Positions 53,821 to 61,700 of a stretch of DNA of 64,000 bases are shown here, piece by piece (the stretch's first letter is position 1; each line of letters begins with the position of its first letter). Both the position numbers and the translations under genes were made by a program. The stretch covers positions 2,232,001-2,296,000 of the forward strand of contig OY782831.1 of the NCBI GenBank assembly GCA_963678375.2, in the 5' to 3' direction. The stretch comes from JAEKNW01 sp963678375 (GTDB lineage: Bacteria; Cloacimonadota; Cloacimonadia; Cloacimonadales; JAFGVF01). Under the pieces are notes generated by a model, which saw nothing but the letters and a program-made list of their open reading frames with translations, did no database searches and had not been told where the DNA came from.

Positions 53821-54270
53821 CTATTTTAATACTATCATTTTTTTTACAATTGATTGATCTTTATGGGTTAAAGAGTAGAAATATACTCCGCTTGCTACTT
53901 GCTGATTGTCATCATTCTTACCATTCCAGACAAACTCATGTCTTCCTGAATCTAAGTTTTTATTAACGATTTGCTTAACTTTTTGTCCTTTTAAGTTGTA
54001 GATTTCTAATTTGGTCTTACCTTTACTCTTTAAGTCAAAAGCTATTGTAGTTCTTGGATTAAAAGGGTTAGGGTAGTTTTTTAAGAACTTAATAGGTATA
54101 GAAGAGATAATATCAGTCATATCTTCAACTGAAACATCTTCTGAAAAAGTAATATTTGCAATCTCAGAAAGGTCAAAAGAAAATGTTTCACTGTTTGTTA
54201 CAATGGTAATTGTTTCTGCATATATATTTGAAACAATAAACAATAATATCAAAAAACAGAATTTTTTCAT
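53821..54270 (-). CDS. T9SS type A sorting-domain protein
   Basis: About 149 residues from ATG 54270, which has GGAGG a few bases upstream (an in-frame start at 54306 is unlikely). Signal peptide, a short N-terminal beta segment (TNSETFSFDLSEIANITFS), then the sorting domain LKNYPNPFNPRTTIAFDL, LEIYNLKGQKV, FVWNGKNDDNQQVASGVYFY. It is a small secreted protein that is almost entirely sorting signal; it could anchor or accompany the CpcT-like product, whose N-terminus is similar. Confidence 0.7.
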   Translation of the reverse strand: MKKFCFLILLFIVSNIYAETITIVTNSETFSFDLSEIANITFSEDVSVEDMTDIISSIPIKFLKNYPNPFNPRTTIAFDLKSKGKTKLEIYNLKGQKVKQIVNKNLDSGRHEFVWNGKNDDNQQVASGVYFYSLTHKDQSIVKKMIVLK

Positions 54271-54408
54271 TAATCCTCCACTTTTTGCTATAAAAAATAT
54301 TAACACTGTTAAGTCAAGTGTTTTTTACCTAACTATAGCAACTAACTAATAATTAAATAGGAGAGGAAACAAGTAATTTACTGTTATATAAATAAGAAAG
54401 TTATGCTA

Positions 54409-55608
54409 TTATTTGATAGATTCCTTTTTATGTCCACAAGAACTACAAAAATCACCACAAATAAAGCTTTTTGATTGGCATACAGAGCATTCTTCAACTT
54501 GTTGAGCACCACAAAATGGACAATAGTCGAGGACTTTAGGTAATTTTCTCCCGCATTCAATACAGGCAGAATTACTAAACCTTTTTTCTTGCAGTCTTTT
54601 CTTATTAAATAGTTTCTTTTGAATGATATAAATTAGGAATAAAGTAACAATGACAGACAGAAGTATTAATGCATAATGCCAGATAGCAACTAAATGCATG
54701 GCTTTCAAAGTCTCAAATAATTTCTTAAAAAAGTATTGTGGAATTAGTTCAAGAACAAGATTAATTATCTGTAGGAAGATTGGTATAGTAATAACTATCA
54801 ATAAATGGCTGGAGATTAGTAATTGTAGTCCATGTTCCTTTTTTATGCTTATATGATTCCACAAGTAGATTATGAAAAATAGTGGAATAAGAAAGAGCAT
54901 TTGCCAGCTAAATTCTTTATATTTATACCAGAATTTAAAGCTTTCGATGTCATTTCTAAAATCCTCTTCTTGAGTCTTATCCCAGGTATGGATCAGACTA
55001 AGAAAATCTTTTATTTCGGGGTGATTATAAAGTTTCAAGTTAATTTTATCAATTTCTGATGATATAGTTTCAAGTTTATCAGATTGAGCTTTACTTGTTG
55101 CCATTATGGTTGGATGGTTATTATGGTTTTCTTTTTCTGAAATATTGCTAAGAAAAGTATTTTGAGTAAGGGTTCTTGCTTTTGATGCTGCTTGATTTAA
55201 CTGTTCAGAGTCTCTTTGCAAACTTGATCTTCTCTCTAATAAATCATTGAGCTGAGAATCAGACTTAATCAATGCAATACTCTTGCAGAGTTTTTGGCAT
55301 ATTGCATGCATTCTCTTTATCTCTAAATCTTCATCGTAGTTAAAAAGTACGAGGGATTGGAGTTTATCAATTTCATTCTCAGAAGACCAATTTCTATCAA
55401 TAAAAATTTCTTGGCAGACTTGAGGAGCATATTGTCTGGGAGAAGTTAACTGGCTGGTATGTTCTGTCAAACCAGTAAATATTACAGATAGTACAAAGAT
55501 ATCTAAAAAGATAATAACAATCAAAGATAGTATTCCTAACTGTTCATTTTGCTTAATCTTGGTCAGGTTATTCTTAAAGGAGATGAAACTTTTAGGTAAT
55601 TTATTCAT
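54409..55608 (-). CDS. Membrane protein with C-terminal double zinc ribbon
   Basis: 399 residues. One membrane helix near residues 25-45, a long soluble helical region (60-220), then three membrane helices (about 235-330), and a C-terminal pair of zinc ribbons: CIECGRKLPKVLDYCPFCG and CSVCQSK...CGDFCSSCG, i.e. DZANK-like. The ribbons face the cytoplasm if the last helix exits inward. Function not known. Stand-alone gene on the minus strand. Confidence 0.55.
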   Translation of the reverse strand: MNKLPKSFISFKNNLTKIKQNEQLGILSLIVIIFLDIFVLSVIFTGLTEHTSQLTSPRQYAPQVCQEIFIDRNWSSENEIDKLQSLVLFNYDEDLEIKRMHAICQKLCKSIALIKSDSQLNDLLERRSSLQRDSEQLNQAASKARTLTQNTFLSNISEKENHNNHPTIMATSKAQSDKLETISSEIDKINLKLYNHPEIKDFLSLIHTWDKTQEEDFRNDIESFKFWYKYKEFSWQMLFLIPLFFIIYLWNHISIKKEHGLQLLISSHLLIVITIPIFLQIINLVLELIPQYFFKKLFETLKAMHLVAIWHYALILLSVIVTLFLIYIIQKKLFNKKRLQEKRFSNSACIECGRKLPKVLDYCPFCGAQQVEECSVCQSKSFICGDFCSSCGHKKESIK

Positions 55609-55893
55609 AATTTACTCTCTTTTTTTAGATTAAATCAACTATGATATAAGTAATTGTCTAGTCAAGCTAATATTATGAAGATGAAAAAAGTGTAATAAAC
55701 TCTTACCTTTTTCCAGTAAAAAAGAAGGGAATATTATAAATTTCTTGACACCTATTCTTTATTTATCTATAATTATTTTTAATATTGCAAATGATTTTGT
55801 TGCATAAGAAAGTTAAATTATGTTAATCTAATAAATAACATAGAGATAAATCAAGTAATATTCAATTCTTAAAAAAAGGGAAAAATATAGACT

Positions 55894-57141
55894 ATGCTCT
55901 ATTATGAAAGAAAAAACTACTGGCTTCTTATAATTTGTGCTTTGGGAATTATGTTACTAGGTATATTAAGTGATGGCTTTATTCCAAGTGTTCAGGGATT
56001 CTTAAAACTTCAAACTCATGCTGCCAGGTTAATTAATGATTTCACTGTAGTTGGTGGAACAGGCGGTGCTCTTCTAAATGCTGGCTTTATGGGATTACTA
56101 ACTCTACTTATGGTTAGATTTTGTGATATAAGTCTTTCAGGACCTACATTTGCTGCTTTTTTTACGATTGTTGGATTTAGTCTATTTGGTAAAACACCCT
56201 TAAATACTATGCCTATTGTTTTAGGAGTATATATTGCAAGTAAAGTTAGTGGTAAATCCTTCTCTTCTTATATCTTATTTGCTTTATTTGGTACAGCTCT
56301 TGGTCCCTTAGTAAGTTATTTACTAGCTGAAGCAGGTTTTAGTGTTATTTATGGTATTATCCTAGGTTTATTTTGTGGTGCATTAGCTGGATTTATTCTT
56401 CCAGGACTAGGTGTAGCCATGCTCCGTATGCATGAAGGATTTAACTTATATAATATGGGTTTAACTTGCGGATTTTTAGCTCTATTTTTTGCTTCTTTCT
56501 TAGTCGGAGCTCATAAAGATATGGGAATCAAGATAATTTGGAATACTCAACCACAACTTGGATTAACATTACTAACCCCTGTAATCTCAAGTCTTATGAT
56601 AATCTGGGGACTTATTATGGATGGCCCTAGAATAACAAAGAACCTTTTAAAAATAATGTCTCTTTCAGGAAGACTACCTACAGATTTTATGTACTCAGTA
56701 TCACCTGGTTCAGCCTTAGTGAATGCGGGTTTGCTAGGCTTGGTTGGAAGTCTTTATATATATATAATCAAAGCACCTTTTAATGGACCTGTGATAGGTG
56801 GTTTGTTTACTCTTATAGGTTTTGCTACATTTGGTAAGCACCTAAAGAATTGCTGGCCATGCGTCTTGGGTGTTATTGTCGCAAGTCTTCTATATGGAAA
56901 AGCTCTAAATGCTCCAGGTCCTGTTTTAGCTTTTCTATTTGTTACTACCCTAGCCCCACTAAGTGGCGAGTTCGGACCAATTATAGGTTTTGCTGCTGGG
57001 TTTGTGCACTTAACTATAGTTGAACGCACAGCAGCTTGGCATGGAGGCTTAGATTTGTATAATAACGGGTTTGCAGGTGGCTTAACAGCAACCTTATTCT
57101 TAGCCATAATTCAATGGTATAAAGGAACTAAAAATAAATAG
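55894..57141 (+). CDS. DUF1576 integral membrane protein
   Basis: 415 residues with about 12 membrane helices and two internal repeats (LLNAGFMGLLTLLMV / LVNAGLLGLVGSLYI; GPTFAAFFTIVGFSLFGKTP / GPVIGGLFTLIGFATFGKH), the DUF1576 signature. The inverted or tandem repeat architecture suggests a transporter or channel. Substrate is not established. It is followed 10 bp later by a small cytosolic gene in the same operon. Confidence 0.8.
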   Translation: MLYYERKNYWLLIICALGIMLLGILSDGFIPSVQGFLKLQTHAARLINDFTVVGGTGGALLNAGFMGLLTLLMVRFCDISLSGPTFAAFFTIVGFSLFGKTPLNTMPIVLGVYIASKVSGKSFSSYILFALFGTALGPLVSYLLAEAGFSVIYGIILGLFCGALAGFILPGLGVAMLRMHEGFNLYNMGLTCGFLALFFASFLVGAHKDMGIKIIWNTQPQLGLTLLTPVISSLMIIWGLIMDGPRITKNLLKIMSLSGRLPTDFMYSVSPGSALVNAGLLGLVGSLYIYIIKAPFNGPVIGGLFTLIGFATFGKHLKNCWPCVLGVIVASLLYGKALNAPGPVLAFLFVTTLAPLSGEFGPIIGFAAGFVHLTIVERTAAWHGGLDLYNNGFAGGLTATLFLAIIQWYKGTKNK

Positions 57142-57151
57142 GAGTTGAGAA

Positions 57152-57559
57152 ATGCAAAGCAAAGAATACTTACTACATATTATTGGAGAAATATCTAATT
57201 ATATTTTAGAATCAAAACCACGTCGAATGGTTATTAGTCTTCATCAAGAAGATGATGGAATGCATTTGGCTGTTGTAGATAATACTGAACGTACTGATAG
57301 TGAACTAGAAGAGATAAACCGAGCTTTGAATACTGGAACCAGACCCGAATTTACTGAGTATTACGGTACTATGGGTGGTTCTGATATGTTAGGTGCAGCT
57401 AGGCTAAATCTCATAGGCTGGCAAATTAAACATGCAGATGTTAGTAGGACTTTGAATGGTACTAAAATAGATTTATGGGTCGGAAGTGATCGCTTTGATG
57501 CCAGTTACTTTAGCATTCCAAATGAGGTTGTGAAGAAAAAAAACAAAGGGAAGAAGTAG
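57152..57559 (+). CDS. Small cytosolic protein linked to DUF1576
   Basis: 135 residues, GGAG before ATG 57152. The segment MVISLHQEDDGMHLAVVDNTERTDSELEEI, then GGSDMLGAARLNLIGWQIKHADV and a final IDLWV strand resembles a GHKL-type ATP-binding fold without an obvious full N-box or G-boxes. A regulatory or sensor role next to the DUF1576 transporter is plausible. The C-terminus is Lys-rich. Confidence 0.5.
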   Translation: MQSKEYLLHIIGEISNYILESKPRRMVISLHQEDDGMHLAVVDNTERTDSELEEINRALNTGTRPEFTEYYGTMGGSDMLGAARLNLIGWQIKHADVSRTLNGTKIDLWVGSDRFDASYFSIPNEVVKKKNKGKK

Positions 57560-57618
57560 CTAATGATTTATTCTTCAGTTCAAAAAAAAAAGTTGGGGAT
57601 AATTTATGGTACAAAGTA

Positions 57619-57651
57619 AAAAGAGATAGATTCTTACAGTCTATCTCTTTT
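57619..57651 (+). terminator. Bidirectional intrinsic terminator
   Basis: AAAAGAGATAGA and TCTATCTCTTTT form a perfect 12-bp stem with a 9-nt loop, with A-run upstream and T-run within the 3' arm. It ends the DUF1576 operon and could also serve the convergent strand. Confidence 0.8.
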
Positions 57652-57676
57652 AGTAGACTCATTGATTTCAGCTAAA

Positions 57677-57897
57677 TTAAGATCTATTAACAAGCATAAA
57701 TGTTTCTATGCAACATATCTCTTGAAAGCTATAAGAGCAATTACCATTAGCTAAAAGTGATCTAGTGAGAACTTGCTGTATTGCTGGACCATATAATACA
57801 TCAGTTAAACGAAGCAAGTTAGCATATTTTTTGTCATTGTCATTACTATTGTTATAAGGATTGCATTTTCTGTAAGCTATTTTTGCTAGAATAATCT
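57677..57897 (-). pseudogene. Start-less small ORF
   Basis: On the minus strand, after a TAG, the frame reads AKIAYRKCNPYNNSNDNDK, then LLRLTDVLYGPAIQQVL and ends ICCIETFMLVNRS at 57677. Composition is protein-like with several Cys, but no ATG/GTG/TTG start is available upstream. It is probably a 5'-truncated gene downstream of the rhodanese gene. Not recognised. Confidence 0.35.
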
Positions 57898-57923
57898 ACA
57901 CTCTTCACTTAAGCTCTACTGCA

Positions 57924-58316
57924 TCATCTGAGTTTAATAGCTTGTAATACCTTACCAGGTTTAAATTCTGAAATGATTGCATTAAAACCACCTGAAATCA
58001 TGACCACGTTATCATAACCATTAGCTCTTAGATATAGATAAGCCATAGCAATTCTGACCCCACCAGAGCAAAATAACCCTATTCTTCTATTTTTAGGTAA
58101 TTCGTCTAATCTTTCTGGTAGCTTATGAAAAGGTATGTTTAAAACTTCTAAATGATGTAATAAAGTTAGACGTACAGTTTCAACTTCTTCCTCGCAGCGA
58201 ATATCAAGGAAAAGAGAGTTTTTCTCAGATAAAAAATCACTAGCTTCAACTTTATTACTTCCTAATGCCATAAATTCAAAATCCATACTTGCAACAACTT
58301 CATTTAATTTACTCAT
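57924..58316 (-). CDS. Rhodanese-like domain protein
   Basis: 130 residues, one rhodanese fold: FLDIRCEEEVE (the DxR strand end), then active-site loop Cys83 in LFCSGGVRIAMAYLYLRANG. The loop CSGGVR is the six-residue form seen in sulfurtransferases. Single-domain rhodaneses move sulfane sulfur between thiols. Stand-alone gene; partner unknown. Confidence 0.8.
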   Translation of the reverse strand: MSKLNEVVASMDFEFMALGSNKVEASDFLSEKNSLFLDIRCEEEVETVRLTLLHHLEVLNIPFHKLPERLDELPKNRRIGLFCSGGVRIAMAYLYLRANGYDNVVMISGGFNAIISEFKPGKVLQAIKLR

Positions 58317-58778
58317 TCTTAATCTCCATATTTACAAAATGATTTCTAATACTTTTTATATTCTATACTAATACAAGTCAACTTTTTTAAGATTTAACTT
58401 CTTCTTTTCATGAGTATTTCCAATCTAATAAATTGAAAGTCAAAATATAATAATTTTTAAGCTGAGTGGAGTGTAATCTGCTGATTACTTCTAAAAAGAC
58501 AATCTTCTAATGAAAATGGTATAATTTTTATCAATTTTCTTCTATGCTAAGTCGTTAATAAAAAAGTAATTGACAGTTTTTTATTTAGTTTGTATTTTCT
58601 TTTTAATAAGTAATTTTGTTTGAATCTTATTATTTTTTTGATATTGATTATTCCACCACTTAATCAATATCCGCTGATAAACAAGATAGTCACATATGAT
58701 AGATAAAACTATGTTTTTTATTATGACTATTATATTAAATACCGAAATATAACTTTTTTTAAAACCGGGGAGAAGAAA
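58317..58778. other. Intergenic stretch
   Basis: 460 bp without a recognisable gene on either strand; very AT-rich. Its right end should hold the promoter of the giant LamG gene (GGGGAG is that gene's SD). A TTGACAG at about 58572 could be a -35 but no clear -10 follows. Confidence 0.3.
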
Positions 58779-61700
58779 ATGAAAAAAGTGATAATTTTTA
58801 TTTTATCTATTTTTACTTTAGTTATACTAAACGCCAACAATAGAGATGTATTTGAACTATATTCGAGTGAAAATCCAGGTAAAGCTTTAAGCTTTGATGG
58901 CATTAATGATTATGCAGCTGTTCAACATACTGATATTGGTAATCCAACTGGAGATTTCACCATTGAACTATGGACTAAACTGAATAATACTCCAAGCGGT
59001 GATGTGTGTCTAATTTCAAAACACGCCAATATAGGAGGAAACAGAAGTGGTTATTTTATGGAATATGATTCAGTCAATGGTATCTATGCTGGAATAGGTA
59101 ATAATTCAGGATGGGGAATTGCTTATGGCACAACTTGGGAAATTGATGAGTGGCATCATATAGCAATGACATTCGATACTTCAGCTAGTGTGTTAAAACT
59201 TTTTGATAATGGAATCATTCAAGATTCTACGGTTGTCGAATCAATCAGTTTTAATCAGCTAAATCTTACTTTTGGAGCTTCTGAATTTTATGGTAACTAT
59301 TTTCCTGGGATAATAGATGAGATAAGGATGTGGGATGAAGTGAGAACTTCCCAAGAACTTTTAATATCAAGACATTTATCTATCTCAATTGAAGGAAATA
59401 ATTTAAAAGCATATTGGCAATTTAATGAAGATAACAATCAATTGCAATCCTGCACAGGCGGATATAATGTTGAATTATTTAACTCTACAGCTAATATTTG
59501 GATTGATTCTACTATCCCTTACGGTTTTGGATTCTCTGAGATAAATCAAGAAGCAAATGGACAAGTGAATTTTGAGACAGCAGGATTATTAATGGATTAT
59601 TCAGAGGCTTCCTCGGGAGATATTTTAGTTACTAAGATTAAATCACACCCAAATGTTATTGCTGAAAGTTTCGAATTGGAATATGATTCAGCTTATTGGG
59701 TGATAGACCGTTTTGCAGAAGGAAATTTTCAAGCAAACTTAACCTTTACCTTAGATGAAGATGTCTTAGACTATGATGAAAATCATTTATCTTTAGTTAA
59801 CCTTTATCGGAGGTCGGCTTTAGCTGATAGTAATTGGATTTTTGTTGGTACTGCTGATGCAATAGATGCTGTTAATGATAAAATAACTTTTAATAATATC
59901 ACTGATTTTGGTCAATTCGTAATAGGGAAACCTTCTGACCCTGAAATTGAACTAGACGCTTATTCTTTAGCTTTTAATAAAGTTTACTTAGGCAATAGTA
60001 GAACTTTAAACTTATTAATAACTAACCAAGGATCTACTGCCCTTTATATTAATGAAATAAGTATAGATGATGATTACTTTTTATCTTCTATAACAGAATC
60101 CAATATTACACCAGGACAAACACAAGTTGTTGAAATAACTTATGAACCTGAACTTACGGGTGAAGATAATGCTATACTTAGCATCTTCTCCAATGATGAT
60201 GATGAAGCTCAACTGAATGTTAGTTTAAACGGACATGCTTATTCTGCTTCAGTACTTATGGTTAATGGACTTGAATATTCATTAGAAGATAGTGATTTAG
60301 CTAATATGGACATAGGATATAAAGCTGATCCAGTGATCTATGATATTGACAATGATGGTTTACTGGATATGTTAATAGGTGAATTAAATGGTAATCTTAA
60401 TCATTTTGAACAGTCAGAATTTGGGTCAGATAATTTTCAGTATATCCGATGGAACTTTAATGATATTGACGTAGGTTCTTCATCATCACCCTGCATCACA
60501 GATATTGATAATGATGGTCTTTTAGATTTAATAATTGGTGAAAATTATGGGAATCTTAATTTGTATGAACAGACCAGTATAAATTCTTATCAGTTTGAAT
60601 ATATAACAAGTAATTTCGCTAATCTTATAGCAATTGATGGAGCAGATCCTTATGTAGTTGATATTGATAATGATGGTTTGTTAGATTTACTTGTTGGTGG
60701 AGAAAATGGAAGAATTCGACATTTAGAACAAGATTCTGAGAATTCATATGAATTTTCGCTAATATCTAATCAGTTTAGCGGTATTGATGTTGGAAGTAAT
60801 GCAAGCCCTTACCTTTTCACACAAGAAAATGAGAGTGAACTCAATATGTATGTTGGAAATTATTATGGCCTTTTAAAGCATTATAAACAAGACTCCAGCG
60901 ATCCATACACCTTTACTTTAATTGAAAACAACCTCACTGGTATAGATTATGGCTATACAGCAAAACCTTGTGTTTACGATATAAACAATGATTTATTACC
61001 TGAAATGTTTGTTGGTAATTATGATGGTTTTTTGAGCTATCTAAAAATCAATGTTGTGTCCGATATATCTTTTAATATATTAGAAGATGATTATCTTATA
61101 AAGGAATATGATATCTTGGGAATAAATCTTAGTTCTGATGTGAGTATTGCATGTCCAAGAAATTTCTCAATTTCTAATTCAGATAATGGACCTTTTACAA
61201 ATAACTTAACACTGAATAGAACTAATATCGACCCTACTACAAAAATCTATGTAAGATTTCAATCTGAAAATCATCTAAGTATTCAAGATTATATTTATTT
61301 CAACTCAGAGGATGCAGAAGATTTTAGTCTTCAAGTTAGAGGAGAGAAAGCACTTTCTGATAACTATGCAGGAAGTGTTTTATACTTTGATGGCGATAAT
61401 GATTATGTTGAAATACCTGATAGTTCAGTTTTAGATTTCACCACAAATTACTCACTTGAGGCTTGGGTAAAATTGAACTCCTTAGGTGTCAACCAGGGGA
61501 TAATTTCTAAATATCATAGTTCTGGTGCCAACGGTTACTTCTTAAGAATTAACGATAGTAAGATTATTTTTGATGGTATGGAAACTTCTTCTGATATAAT
61601 AAACATCGGTCAATGGTACCATATCGTTGCTGTCAATGATGGTGGGATTAGATATCTTTATTTAAATGGTGAAGAAGTAGCTCTTTCTGGTTCTGCAATT

